Part shown: positions 17,705 to 26,283 of the stretch, one piece after another | Layout: every line of letters begins with the position of its first letter | Position numbering within the stretch: position 1 is the stretch's first letter | NCBI RefSeq assembly: GCF_000725885.1 | Contig: NZ_JODR01000004.1 | Span: forward strand, 1-64,000 | DNA length: 64,000 nt | Source of the DNA: Streptomyces albus subsp. albus | Lineage (GTDB): Bacteria > Actinomycetota > Actinomycetes > Streptomycetales > Streptomycetaceae | Reading direction: 5' to 3' | Translations under genes and position numbers: made by a program | The notes under the pieces: generated by a model | What the model saw: only the letters and a program-made list of their open reading frames with translations | What the model was told of the DNA's origin: nothing | Database searches by the model: none

Positions 17705-18844
17705 GTGCGCGAGGGGGCCGCCGCGAGGCGGGACAGGGTGCTGGAGACGGTACGGGCGCGCGGCGAGGTGCGGGTCACCACGCTGGCCCGGGAGCTGGGC
17801 GTCTCCGTGGTGACCGTCCGCCGCGACGTGGAAGAGCTGTCCCGGCGCGGCCAGTTGGCGCGCGGTCACGGGGTGGCCCGGTCGCTGACCTCCGTACCCG
17901 GGCAGCAGGAGGCGCCCCGCACGGTGGACGCCGCGGCGCCGGCGGTGGGGCTGATCGTCCCGGAGCACCACTCGTACCTGTTCGAGGCGGTGCGCGGGGC
18001 CCGTGCCGTGCTGGAGGCGGCCGGTGTACGGGCGGCCCTGCACATCGCACGCCACCATCCGGGCGCCGAACGGGAGATGGCGCGGCAGGCGGTGGAGCAG
18101 GGGGCGCGCGGACTGCTGGTGGCGCCGCGCTGGCGCACCGCGGACGCCCCGGCACTGGACGAGCGGTGGCTGTGCGAACTCCCCGTGCCTGCGGTGCTGA
18201 TGGAGCGCCGGCCCGAGGCCGGTACCCCGCTGCACGCCCTCGACTCGGTGTGCAGTGACCACTGGTACGGGGCGCATCTGGCGCTCGACCATCTGATCGG
18301 GCTGGGCCATCGCCGGCTGGTGCTGGCCGCGCGGGACGACAGCCCCACCGCGCGCACCCTGCGCACGGCGTTCGCACGGATCGCCGCCGAGCGGCCCGAG
18401 GTGGCGGACTGGGCGGTGGTCCTCACCTCCGAGGCGGCTGCCGCGACGGCACCCGATCCGACGCGGCAGCCCGGCACCGGCGGGCAGGCGGCGCCGCTGG
18501 TGGACCTGTGCGCGGTGCTGCGCGAGCACCGGGCGACCGCGGCGGTGCTGCACGCGGACGTGGACGCGCTGATGCTGGTGCAGCAGTTGCGCGAGGGCGG
18601 GGTGCGGGTGCCGCAGGACTGTTCGGTGGTGGCGTACGACGACGTGGTGGCGGCGCTGGGCAGTCCGCCCCTGACGGCGGTGGCGCCCCCGAAGGAGGAG
18701 ATCGGCCGGGTCGCCGCCGAGGTGCTGCTGCGCCGGCTGGAGCATCCGCGGGGCGCGGCCCCCGAGGCGGTGCGCCGAATCGAGTTGCTGCCCAGGCTGG
18801 TGGTGCGCGGCTCGTCGGCGGAGGCGGCGGCGTCCCCCGGGTGA
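17705..18844 (+). CDS. DeoR-headed, LacI-type sugar-responsive regulator
   Basis: A 379-residue repressor-like protein combining a DeoR winged helix (residues 5-60: LETVRARGEVRVTTLARELG, VSVVTVRRDVEELSRRGQL) with a periplasmic-binding-protein sensor of the LacI/GalR kind (about 80-360, with HLALDHLIGLGHRRLVLAA and VVAYDDVVAALGSPPLTAV). Such hybrids are frequent next to carbohydrate ABC importers in actinobacteria and respond to the transported sugar. GTG 17705 is chosen for its AAAGGA site and because upstream codons are low-complexity. Position between the sialidase and the importer operon suggests control of both. Confidence 0.9.
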   Translation: MREGAAARRDRVLETVRARGEVRVTTLARELGVSVVTVRRDVEELSRRGQLARGHGVARSLTSVPGQQEAPRTVDAAAPAVGLIVPEHHSYLFEAVRGARAVLEAAGVRAALHIARHHPGAEREMARQAVEQGARGLLVAPRWRTADAPALDERWLCELPVPAVLMERRPEAGTPLHALDSVCSDHWYGAHLALDHLIGLGHRRLVLAARDDSPTARTLRTAFARIAAERPEVADWAVVLTSEAAAATAPDPTRQPGTGGQAAPLVDLCAVLREHRATAAVLHADVDALMLVQQLREGGVRVPQDCSVVAYDDVVAALGSPPLTAVAPPKEEIGRVAAEVLLRRLEHPRGAAPEAVRRIELLPRLVVRGSSAEAAASPG

Positions 18845-18946
18845 CCTGCGGGCCGTCGCCGGGCGGACCGGAGTGGGGTGGCGGGTCCCGGGCGGGGCGG
18901 GGCCCCTGCGGCGTGGCGCCGGTCCGGTCAACACCCGTCCACACTC

Positions 18947-19012
18947 GATCGTTTGAGCGTTTCACTTTCCTCTGATCGTTCCATTGACCTCTTCCGGTCG
19001 GGCGCTCAGGAT
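18947..19012 (+). promoter_or_regulatory. Promoter of the sugar importer operon with paired GATCGTT repeats
   Basis: TTGACC (18984-18989) and CAGGAT (19007-19012) are separated by 17 bp, a good SigHrdB-type promoter placing transcription start near 19019. Two direct GATCGTT heptamers at 18947 and 18974, 27 bp apart, lie just upstream of the -35 in an A/T-richer patch. They are candidate sites for the adjacent regulator. Confidence 0.55.
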
Positions 19013-19050
19013 GCGGGTGTTCCCCTCCTCTCCCGAAGGAGGCATCCCCC

Positions 19051-20478
19051 GTGCACCGACGACGCGCACCGCGGCGGCCGGGCCCCGCCGATGACGCCGC
19101 ACGAACCGGCCGCACCCCCCGCACCCGTCCCCGCCGTCACCGTCACCGTCCCCGTCCTCGTCCTTGTCCCCGTCCCCTGATCGCCGTACTGGCCCTCCTC
19201 CCGCTGCTGCTGGCCACCGCCTGCGCCGGCGGCGGGGCCGGCACCGCGCGGGCCGGAGAGGGCCGGGTCCGCATCACCTTCTGGTCCGCGCTGCGGGGCA
19301 GTCAGCAGGTGGTGGACGCGTACAACAGGAGCCAACGCCGCGTCCACGTCGACTTCGAGCAGGTGCCCTCCGGCCAGCAGGGCGGGTACGCGAAGCTGAG
19401 CAACGCCGCCCGCGCCGGCAACGCGCCGGACGTCGCCACCATCGAGTACCCGCAGGTACCCGGCTTCGCCATCGACGGCGTGGCCCGCGACCTCACCCCG
19501 CTGCTCGGCGAGCGGCTGCGTGCCCGGCTGCTGCCGCAGGCGCTGGCCCTGACCACGTTCGAGGGCCGCACCTTCAGCGTGCCGCTGGACGTGGAGCCGA
19601 TGGTCTTCCTCTACCGCCGTGACCTGTTCGCGGCGCACCACATCGCGGTGCCCCGCACCTGGGCCCAGTTCGAGCGGGCGGCCCGCGAGGTCAGGCGGGC
19701 CGCCCCCGGCTCCCGTATCGCGACGTTCCCCACCGACGGCGGCCACCATCTGGCGGGGCTGGCCTGGCAGGCGGGGGCCCGCTGGTTCGACACGGCGGGC
19801 GGCACCTGGTCGGTCTCCATGACGGACCGGCCCACCCGCAAGGTCGCCGCCTACTGGCAGCGGCTGATCGACCGCGGCCTGGTCTTCCTCAACCCCGTGG
19901 ACACCCAGGCGGGGTCGGCGCAGATCGGCCGGGGTGAGGTCTTCGGCAAACTGACGGCCGCCTGGGACGCGGGCGGGATGATGGCCGCCCAGCCCGGCCA
20001 GCACGGCAAGTGGGGCGTGGCGCCGCTCCCCCAGTGGGACCCGCACCGTCCCCGGCTGGGGGTCATGGGCGGCTCCACGTTCGCCGTCACCAAGGACAGC
20101 GCGCATCCGCGGGCGGCCATGGACTTCATCGAGTGGCAGGTCTCCAGCCCCGACTCGCTGCGGGCGCGGCTCTCCAGCGGTGTCAGCAGCCAGTACCCGG
20201 CCGTCACGGATCTGGTGCCGGTCGCCCGCAAGGCCATGGACACCCGCTACTTCGCGGGCCAGGACATCTACGCCCTCTTCCGGCGGGAGGCGGGGCTCAT
20301 CTCGCGGCGCTGGACGTGGGGGCCGCGGATGACGGCCACTTTGCGGACCGTCCAGGACGGGCTGGCCCGCGCCGGGGACGGTGACGGCACCGTGTGGACC
20401 GCGCTGCGCGAGGGGGAACGCGCGACGATGCCGGACCTGGAGGCCCTCGGCCTCGACGCGCGCCGGGTGGTGCGGTGA
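19051..20478 (+). CDS. Sugar ABC importer, lipoprotein substrate-binding protein
   Basis: A 475-residue extracellular solute-binding protein of the family-1 sugar type. A long Arg/Pro/His-rich N-tail (1-42, RPRRHRHRPRPRPCPRP) precedes the hydrophobic signal LIAVLALLPLLLATAC with a lipobox Cys near residue 58. The mature domain has IEYPQVPGFAIDGVARDLTP, VPLDVEPMVFLYRRDLF and the late VMGGSTFAVTKDSAHPRAA (each shown to 20 residues or fewer), typical of binding proteins for oligosaccharides. GTG 19051 follows GAAGGAGG. The protein delivers substrate to the permeases encoded by overlapping downstream genes. Confidence 0.92.
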   Translation: MHRRRAPRRPGPADDAARTGRTPRTRPRRHRHRPRPRPCPRPLIAVLALLPLLLATACAGGGAGTARAGEGRVRITFWSALRGSQQVVDAYNRSQRRVHVDFEQVPSGQQGGYAKLSNAARAGNAPDVATIEYPQVPGFAIDGVARDLTPLLGERLRARLLPQALALTTFEGRTFSVPLDVEPMVFLYRRDLFAAHHIAVPRTWAQFERAAREVRRAAPGSRIATFPTDGGHHLAGLAWQAGARWFDTAGGTWSVSMTDRPTRKVAAYWQRLIDRGLVFLNPVDTQAGSAQIGRGEVFGKLTAAWDAGGMMAAQPGQHGKWGVAPLPQWDPHRPRLGVMGGSTFAVTKDSAHPRAAMDFIEWQVSSPDSLRARLSSGVSSQYPAVTDLVPVARKAMDTRYFAGQDIYALFRREAGLISRRWTWGPRMTATLRTVQDGLARAGDGDGTVWTALREGERATMPDLEALGLDARRVVR

Positions 20479-21506
20479 GCACCGCACCCAGCCCCGTCCC
20501 GGCCGGGGTGGGCCGGGGCCCGGACGCGGCGGCCGGGCCCGCCGAGCAGGGCGCCCGCCGGTCCCGGGCGCGCACCCGGCGGTCCGCGCGGCGGGGGGCG
20601 GGGGCGGCGTGCGCCGCCTTGATGACGCCGTTCTTCCTGCTGCTGGTCCTCGTCTTCCTGCTGCCGGTGGGCGTCGCCGTCTGGCTGAGCTTCTTCGGCG
20701 ACGACCAGCCCGAGCTCGGCTTCGGCCCGGAACGCACCGTCTTCACCGGGCTGCGCAGCTACCGCGCGGTGCTCACCGACCCGACCTTCCTCCGCGGTCT
20801 GGGCACCACCGCCCTCTACTGCCTGGTCCACCTCCCGCTCATGGTGGTCCTCTCGCTCGCCCTGGCGCTGCTGCTGGACTCGGGGGCGGCCCGGCTGCGG
20901 CGTACGGCGCAGTTGGCGCTGTTCCTGCCGCACGCGGTGCCCGGCATCATCGCCGCCGTCATCTGGCTGTACCTGTACACGCCGGGGCTGAGCCCGGTGA
21001 TCGGCCTGCTGGACTCGGCCGGTGTCCGGGTGGACCTGCTCGGGGTGGACACCGTGCTGCCGTCCGTCGTCAACATCGCGCTGTGGAGCAACCTGGGCTA
21101 CAACGTCGTCATCTTCTACGCCGCGCTCCAGGCCGTGCCGCGCGAGGTGACGGAGGCGGCGCTGGTGGACGGCGCCGGCCCGGTGCGCACGGCGCTGCTC
21201 GTCAAGGTGCCGCTGGTGCGCGGTTCCGCCGTGATGGTGGTGCTCTTCACGCTGATCTGGTCGCTCCAGCTGTTCACCGAGCCCATGCTGCTCAGCCAGG
21301 CCAGTCCGGTGGTGGGGGCCCGCTGGACGCCGAACATGTACATCTACGACGCCGCCTTCACCCGCAACAACTACGGTCTGGCCGCCGCCGCTTCCGTCGT
21401 CCTGCTGGCCGTCACCGTGGCCCTCTCCTACGCGGTGGGCCGGTGGAGCACCCGGGGCGCCAGGCCGGGCGGGCCCGGACGGACCGGCGAGGGAGGTCCC
21501 CGATGA
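20475..21506 (+). CDS. Sugar ABC importer permease, MalF/UgpA-type
   Basis: A 343-residue inner-membrane subunit with six membrane segments after a 45-residue basic tail. The cytoplasmic EAA loop EVTEAALVDGAGPVRTALLV contacts the ATPase. The start GTG overlaps the binding-protein stop (GTGA), so translation is coupled. No ATP-binding gene is present in this operon. Streptomyces importers of this class commonly share the multitask ATPase MsiK, so the same is inferred here. Confidence 0.92.
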   Translation: MSTAPSPVPAGVGRGPDAAAGPAEQGARRSRARTRRSARRGAGAACAALMTPFFLLLVLVFLLPVGVAVWLSFFGDDQPELGFGPERTVFTGLRSYRAVLTDPTFLRGLGTTALYCLVHLPLMVVLSLALALLLDSGAARLRRTAQLALFLPHAVPGIIAAVIWLYLYTPGLSPVIGLLDSAGVRVDLLGVDTVLPSVVNIALWSNLGYNVVIFYAALQAVPREVTEAALVDGAGPVRTALLVKVPLVRGSAVMVVLFTLIWSLQLFTEPMLLSQASPVVGARWTPNMYIYDAAFTRNNYGLAAAASVVLLAVTVALSYAVGRWSTRGARPGGPGRTGEGGPR

Positions 21507-22369
21507 GCGACCCGGTCTCCCCGCGGGCCGCCCGGCCCCGGCTGCTGGGCAGGACGGCCGTGAACGCGGTGGTGTGGCTGTCCGTCCTCTACACGCTGCT
21601 GCCGGTGCTGTGGCTGCTGCTGGCCGCCGCCAAGGACCGCGACGCGCTCTTCAGCAGCGACCTGCTGTCCCCGGGCGACTTCTCCTTCGCCGCGAACATC
21701 AGGGCGCTCCTGGACATGGAGGACGGCGTCTTCGCCCGCTGGTACCTCAACAGCCTGCTGTACGCGGTCGGTGGCGCCGCCCTCGGTTCGCTGATCAGCG
21801 TGGCGTGCGGGTACGCCTTCGACAAGTACCGCTTCCGCGCCAAGGAGAAGCTGTTCTCCCTGGTGCTGGCCGGGGTGATGGTGCCGCCGACGGTACTGGC
21901 GCTGCCGCTGTACCTGATGGCCTCCGGCATCGGTGTGGTCAACACCTTCTGGTCGGTGTTCGTCCCCGTGCTCTTCAACCCCTTCGGGGTGTACCTGGGG
22001 CGGGTCTTCAGCCAGGGGTACGTGCCGGACGAGGTGCTGGAGGCCGCGCGGGTGGACGGCGCGGGAGAGCTGGCCTCCTTCTTCCGGGTGGCGCTGCGGA
22101 TGCTGGGGCCGGGGCTGGTGACGGTCTTCCTCTTCCAGCTCACCGCGATCTGGAACAACTTCTTCCTGCCGATGGTGATGCTCTCGGACCAGTCGCTCTT
22201 CCCCGTCAGCCTCGGCCTGTACGTGTGGAACAGCGCCGCCGTGGTCACGCCCGACTACTACCCCGTCGTGATCGCCGGCTCGCTGCTGGCCGTGCTGCCG
22301 CTGGTCGCCGCGTTCGTGCTGTTGCAGCGGTACTGGCGGTCCGGGCTGACCGCGGGCAGCGTCAAATGA
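21503..22369 (+). CDS. Sugar ABC importer permease, MalG/UgpE-type
   Basis: The second permease (288 residues, six membrane segments) forms a heterodimer with the preceding one. Its EAA loop is EVLEAARVDGAGELASFFRV, near residue 180. The middle segment MVPPTVLALPLYLMASGIG and the following NTFWSVFVP are conserved in the MalG family. The ATG overlaps the previous stop (ATGA), and its own stop overlaps the next gene in the same way. Confidence 0.92.
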   Translation: MSDPVSPRAARPRLLGRTAVNAVVWLSVLYTLLPVLWLLLAAAKDRDALFSSDLLSPGDFSFAANIRALLDMEDGVFARWYLNSLLYAVGGAALGSLISVACGYAFDKYRFRAKEKLFSLVLAGVMVPPTVLALPLYLMASGIGVVNTFWSVFVPVLFNPFGVYLGRVFSQGYVPDEVLEAARVDGAGELASFFRVALRMLGPGLVTVFLFQLTAIWNNFFLPMVMLSDQSLFPVSLGLYVWNSAAVVTPDYYPVVIAGSLLAVLPLVAAFVLLQRYWRSGLTAGSVK

Positions 22370-23409
22370 AGACCCGACCGGACGATCCTTGGAGCCGTAT
22401 GTCCCACACCCGGCCTGTTGTCGCCCTCGCCATGTCCCAGGAGGCGGCGGACGCGGTGGTCAAGCCGGCGGTCAGACGCCGGCTGGAGGAGTCCGTCCTG
22501 CTGCGGCCCCGGCTGCTGACGGAGTTCACCTCGGCGGCGGCACGCGAGACGCTGGCCGAGGCGGAGCTGCTGCTCACCGGGTGGGGCTGTCCCCCGCTGG
22601 ACGCGACGGCGCTCGCGCACGCGCCGAGGCTGCGGGCGGTGGCGCACACGGCGGGCAGCGTGCGGGGACATGTCACCGAAGCGTGCTGGGCCCGCGGCAT
22701 CGAGGTCTCCTCGGCCGCCGCCGCCAACGCCGTGCCGGTGGCCGAGTACACCCTGGCGATGATCCTGCTGGCCAACAAGCGGGTGCTGGAGGCGGCCCGC
22801 GACTATCGCCGACGACGGGACAGGGCCGGCCTGGTCTCCTCGGACGGCACGCTGGGCAACCACCGCCGTACGGTCGGCATCCTGAGTGCCTCGCTCGTCG
22901 GCCGCCGGGTCATGGAGCTGCTGGCCCCGCACGAGCTGCGCGTCCTGCTCTACGACCCGTACGTGACCGCGGCCGGGGCGGCCGAGCTGGGCGCCGTCAA
23001 GGCGGAGCTGACCGAGGTGTTCGCGGCGAGCGACGTCGTCAGCGTCCACACGCCGCTGCTGCCCGCCACCCGCGGGCTGGTCGGCCGCCCGCAGCTGGCC
23101 GCGCTGCGGGACGGCGCCACCTTGATCAACACGGCGCGGGGCGCGGTCGTCGACCAGGAGGCACTCACCGCCGAGCTGCTCAGCGGCCGGCTGCGGGCGG
23201 TGCTGGATGTGACGGAGCCGGAGGTGCTGCCCGCCGGGCACCCGCTGTGGGAGTGCGAGAACGTGCTGCTGACCCCGCATCTGGCCGGCTCGCAGGGCAA
23301 CGAGCTGGACCGGCTGGTGGAGCTGGCCGTCGCGGAGGTGCGGCGCTGGGCGGCGGGTGAGGGGTTCGCCTGCCCGGTGCCGCCCGGGCGCCGGGAGCTG
23401 CTGGCCTGA
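22366..23409 (+). CDS. D-isomer-specific 2-hydroxyacid dehydrogenase
   Basis: A 347-residue cytosolic NAD(P)-dependent dehydrogenase, last gene of the sugar operon (ATGA overlap with the permease). The catalytic trio is visible: Arg in INTARGAVVDQEAL, Glu in LDVTEPEVLP and His in LLTPHLAGSQG. The dinucleotide site reads VGILSASLVGRRV, where most relatives have G-x-G/V-G-A-S; a glycine is replaced by Ser. The enzyme probably reduces or oxidises a 2-keto or 2-hydroxy acid formed from the imported sugar. ATG 22399 is an alternative start. Confidence 0.88.
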   Translation: MKTRPDDPWSRMSHTRPVVALAMSQEAADAVVKPAVRRRLEESVLLRPRLLTEFTSAAARETLAEAELLLTGWGCPPLDATALAHAPRLRAVAHTAGSVRGHVTEACWARGIEVSSAAAANAVPVAEYTLAMILLANKRVLEAARDYRRRRDRAGLVSSDGTLGNHRRTVGILSASLVGRRVMELLAPHELRVLLYDPYVTAAGAAELGAVKAELTEVFAASDVVSVHTPLLPATRGLVGRPQLAALRDGATLINTARGAVVDQEALTAELLSGRLRAVLDVTEPEVLPAGHPLWECENVLLTPHLAGSQGNELDRLVELAVAEVRRWAAGEGFACPVPPGRRELLA

Positions 23410-23427
23410 CCGGGCCGTGCGGGTACG

Positions 23428-23470
23428 CCGACTGCCCGCCACCCGAGGGGAAGAGGTGACGGGCAGTCGG
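23428..23470. terminator. Bidirectional terminator between sugar operon and LysM gene
   Basis: CCGACTGCCCG (23428-23438) pairs perfectly with CGGGCAGTCGG (23460-23470); partial pairing of CCACC with GGTGA lengthens the stem. It lies between two convergent genes. Confidence 0.75.
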
Positions 23471-23502
23471 GGCGTGAGGCTCGCTCAAGCGCCTCGGTCC
23501 GG

Positions 23503-24312
23503 TCAGTACGGGCCGTTGACGTTGTCGATCGAGCCGTAGCGGTCGGCCGCGTAGTTGCAGGCGGCGACGATGTTGGCGACCGGGTCGCGCAGGTCCTGGG
23601 CGGTGCCCTGGACGTGGTAGGCGTCGAACGTCGGCTGGATCACCTGGAGCAGGCCGATCGACGGGGTGCCGTTCTGGGCGTTGATGTCCCAGTTGTTGAT
23701 GGCGTTCGGGTTACCGGCCGACTCCCGGATGATGTTGCGGTGGATGCCCTCGTAGCTGCCGGGGATGCCGTGCTGCTTCATGACGGCCAGCGCCTCGTTG
23801 ATCCAGCCGTCGAGGTTGTCCGACCGGGTGGGGTGGACGACGCCGGACTGCTGCGCGGTGGTGCGGGGGGCGCTCTGGGCCTCGCCGCCCTCGGCGGCAC
23901 CCTTGTCGGCGCTGTCGTCGGCGCTCTTGTCGGCGTCGTCGGCGGTGGGCAGGGTCAGCCGCTGGCCGGGGTGGATCAGGTTCGGGTTGCCGCCCACGGT
24001 CTGCCGGTTGGCGTCGTAGACGCCCTTCCAGCCGCCCTCGACGTCGTGGTCGACGGCGATGCGGTACAGGGTGTCGCCGGCTTCGACGGTGTAGGACGAC
24101 GCGCCGGACTCCTGCTCGCTCTTCACCTGCTGGGCGGCGGGGGCGTGCGCCTGGACGTGGGCGGGGGCCGGCGCCGCGCTCGCGCTGCCCGCGGTGAGCA
24201 GCGGGGCGGCGATACCGGCACCGCCCGCGGCGATCACCAAGGAAATGCGGGAAACGCGCCGGGAATGGGACTGGAAGGTGTTGCGCACGCGGCCATGAAG
24301 GTCACGGAACAT
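23503..24312 (-). CDS. Secreted LysM-SLT lytic transglycosylase
   Basis: A 269-residue peptidoglycan hydrolase. A Tat/Sec-like signal (1-47, ending SASAAPA) is followed by a LysM domain (about 75-125: YTVEAGDTLYRIAVDHDVEG, GNPNLIHPGQRLTLP), a Ser/Asp/Lys-rich linker and a C-terminal SLT domain (about 170-269). The latter carries the catalytic Glu in NIIRESAGNPNAINNWD and the GTPSIGLLQVIQPTFDAY motif. It cleaves glycan strands during growth or spore germination. ATG 24312 follows GGAGAGGA. The long leader with a c-di-AMP riboswitch indicates control by cyclic di-AMP. Confidence 0.92.
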   Translation of the reverse strand: MFRDLHGRVRNTFQSHSRRVSRISLVIAAGGAGIAAPLLTAGSASAAPAPAHVQAHAPAAQQVKSEQESGASSYTVEAGDTLYRIAVDHDVEGGWKGVYDANRQTVGGNPNLIHPGQRLTLPTADDADKSADDSADKGAAEGGEAQSAPRTTAQQSGVVHPTRSDNLDGWINEALAVMKQHGIPGSYEGIHRNIIRESAGNPNAINNWDINAQNGTPSIGLLQVIQPTFDAYHVQGTAQDLRDPVANIVAACNYAADRYGSIDNVNGPY

Positions 24313-24324
24313 GTGGGGGTCCTC

Positions 24325-24520
24325 TCCTGGCGCCTGCGAGGTGAGCTGTCGGATTCGGGCTGGAGTGGCCCGGCCGGAACCCCGTGCTTTCGCACAGGGA
24401 ACCGGCTTCACCCCGAGCCGTTCCGCACGGTGGCGGCACGGCACAAGTGGGTCCCCCGCTCCTGCCGGATGAGTGGTCTGGTCTGCCGTCCACCGGCCGG
24501 GCGGCAGGATTCGGCGCCCC
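24325..24520 (-). ncRNA. ydaO-yuaA (c-di-AMP) riboswitch
   Basis: Read on the minus strand, the leader holds conserved ydaO-type pieces in order: GCCGAATCCTGCCGCC, AGCGGGGGACCCA, CGGGGTGAAGCCGGTT, then CCGAATCCGACAGCTCACCT followed by CGCAGGC. The last block ends about 20 bases before the LysM gene ribosome site. This riboswitch binds c-di-AMP, and in streptomycetes it commonly precedes cell-wall hydrolase genes, where ligand binding lowers expression. The exact 5' boundary is approximate. Confidence 0.85.
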
Positions 24521-24604
24521 GGCGGTGGATCTTCCGACGGCCGTCGGTGTCGGAAGCGAGGGACACGGAAACACAGCGAATTCGTTTTGGACAAGGCGAG
24601 ACGG

Positions 24605-24640
24605 GGGAATTACTAATGAGCCTAGTATTTGATCAACGAA
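24605..24640 (-). promoter_or_regulatory. Likely promoter of the LysM gene leader
   Basis: On the minus strand, TTGATC (24631-24636) is followed after 15-17 bp by TAGTAATT (24608-24615) in an unusually A/T-rich patch. Transcription would start near 24600, giving a leader of about 290 bases that contains the riboswitch. Confidence 0.45.
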
Positions 24641-24965
24641 TTCTTGGACGCTGCGCTGTGGATCATTTCCTCAGCGTGAAAGGGCGCAGAGTGCCGAGTT
24701 TTCCGAAATGGCCTTGCCGGCAAGCGGATTGGGGCCGGAAAGGCTTTTCCCGCGTCAATACCGGCGGCGGGCCTGTGATTCCGGCCACGAAGAGGGGAGA
24801 AACCCCCTCAAATCGCCCGCACGAGGACATCTCTCCCCTTGTGTCCATAAGTTGCGCGATTGTCCGGCGAACCCGCCCGCCACGCCCGTCCCCTGGCACC
24901 GGCCCGCACGCCCGCCGCGCCCGGCGGCAGCGCCCTCGCCGCGGCGGCGGCCACCGAACACACAC
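24641..24965. other. Intergenic, A/T-richer DNA with no gene seen
   Basis: Several frames are open, but third positions lack the G/C bias of local genes, so coding is unlikely. The stretch probably carries upstream control of the LysM promoter and unconstrained sequence before the terminator at 24966. Confidence 0.4.
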
Positions 24966-25015
24966 GAGGACGGGCTCGCCCGGACGGTGTGCACCGTCCG
25001 GGCGAGCCCGTCCTC
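24966..25015. terminator. Perfect 24-bp-stem hairpin after the SPOR-like gene
   Basis: Positions 24966-24989 and 24992-25015 are exact inverted copies separated by TG; the arm starts GAGGACGGGCTCGCCCGGA. It follows the minus-strand gene ending at 25044 by 29 bases and should act as a very strong terminator. Confidence 0.8.
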
Positions 25016-25043
25016 ACATGTGTCCGAGCCCCGGTGGCGTCTC

Positions 25044-25268
25044 TCAGCTCTCGGAGCCCCGGGACCCGTCGCGCCAGCGGGGGTCGCTCTCCCACTCGGA
25101 CGTCCGCTCCCGGGCCGTCTGGAGCGCGCGCTCGGCCTCCTCACGGCTGGCATACGGGCCCATCCGGTTCTTCCCCGGCGACTGCGGGCCCTCCTCGACC
25201 GTTCCGGTCTCCACGTTGAAGAACCACTCACCTGGCTTGCCGACGGTCTTGCGCTTGAACAGAGCCAT
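25044..25268 (-). CDS. Small SPOR-like protein
   Basis: A 74-residue soluble protein starts [20 protein letters not shown], then [38 protein letters not shown] and an acidic tail. The [13 protein letters not shown] phrase is the signature of short Streptomyces SPOR-domain proteins; SPOR domains bind denuded peptidoglycan glycan, but this form lacks a membrane anchor, so location and role are unknown. It is divergent from methionine aminopeptidase. Confidence 0.85.
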   Translation of the reverse strand: MALFKRKTVGKPGEWFFNVETGTVEEGPQSPGKNRMGPYASREEAERALQTARERTSEWESDPRWRDGSRGSES

Positions 25269-25353
25269 GCGGGCATGATCCCGTAACCGGGCCCGGTGCG
25301 CACCACCCCGGGGGCCGTCCGGGCGGGCCCGGACGGCGGCGGCAAGGCCCGTC

Positions 25354-25366
25354 TAGACTCGCTGAC
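25354..25366 (+). promoter_or_regulatory. -10 element and probable leaderless start of map
   Basis: TAGACT at 25354-25359 ends seven bases before the ATG of map, and no ribosome site lies between. This spacing is typical of leaderless Streptomyces transcripts. Confidence 0.5.
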
Positions 25367-26224
25367 ATGTCTGGCCAGTCACTTCTCGTCCCCGGCAAGC
25401 TCTCCCCGCCGCGTGCCGTACCCGCCTCGATCCCGCGTCCCGAGTACGTGGGCAAGCCCGCACCCACCCCGTACGACGGGCCCGAGGTGCAGGACGCGGA
25501 GACGATCGAGAAGATGCGCGTCGCCGGGCGGATCGCCGCCCGCGCCATGGAGGAGGCGGCCAAGCACATCGCCCCCGGCGTCACCACGGACAAGCTGGAC
25601 GAGGTGGCGCACCAGTACATGATCGACCACGGCGCCTACCCTTCCACGCTCGGCTACCGGTCGTTCCCCAAGTCGCTGTGCACCTCCGTCAACGAGGTCA
25701 TCTGCCACGGCATCCCCGACTCCACGGTGCTGCGCGACGGCGACATCGTGAACCTGGACGTCACCGCCTACGTGGACGGCGTGCACGGCGACAACAACGC
25801 CACCTATCTGTGCGGCGAGGTGGACGAGGAATCACGGCTGCTGGTGGAGCGGACCCGGGAGGCGCTCAACCGCGCGATCAAGGCCGTCAAGCCGGGTCGG
25901 CGACTCAACGTCATCGGCCGCGTCATCGAGTCGTACGCCAAGCGTTTCGGCTACGGCGTCGTCCGGGACTTCACCGGGCACGGCATCAACACCTCCTTCC
26001 ACTCCGGACTGATCGTCCCGCACTACGACGACCCGCGGGCGACCACCGTGATGCGGCCCGGCATGACGTTCACCATCGAGCCGATGCTGACGCTGGGCAC
26101 CCACGAGTGGGACATGTGGGACGACGGCTGGACGGTCGTCACGAAGGACCGCAGGCGCACCGCACAGTTCGAGCACACCCTTGTGGTCACCGAGACGGGA
26201 GCGGACATCCTGACACTCCCGTGA
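25367..26224 (+). CDS. map: Methionine aminopeptidase type I
   Basis: MAP removes the initiator methionine from nascent proteins in the cytosol. The 285-residue protein has an N-terminal extension (1-45) including [20 protein letters not shown], as in actinobacterial MapA-type enzymes. The dinuclear metal ligands are present: Asp in [20 protein letters not shown] (two Asp), His in [11 protein letters not shown], Glu in MTFTIEPML and Glu in [10 protein letters not shown]. The [12 protein letters not shown] segment holds the substrate-side His. It is probably transcribed alone. Confidence 0.95.
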   Translation: MSGQSLLVPGKLSPPRAVPASIPRPEYVGKPAPTPYDGPEVQDAETIEKMRVAGRIAARAMEEAAKHIAPGVTTDKLDEVAHQYMIDHGAYPSTLGYRSFPKSLCTSVNEVICHGIPDSTVLRDGDIVNLDVTAYVDGVHGDNNATYLCGEVDEESRLLVERTREALNRAIKAVKPGRRLNVIGRVIESYAKRFGYGVVRDFTGHGINTSFHSGLIVPHYDDPRATTVMRPGMTFTIEPMLTLGTHEWDMWDDGWTVVTKDRRRTAQFEHTLVVTETGADILTLP

Positions 26225-26283
26225 CGAGGCTTCCGCGGGCCCGCGGAGGGGTACGTGTTTCCCGACAGGGTGTCGGCAACTCC

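Noticed and set aside
24616..24960. A + strand ORF beginning MSLVFDQRILGRC behind a GGGGGA site
   Set aside because: A/T-rich third positions and lack of domain similarity; the region is better explained as promoter and leader of the LysM gene.
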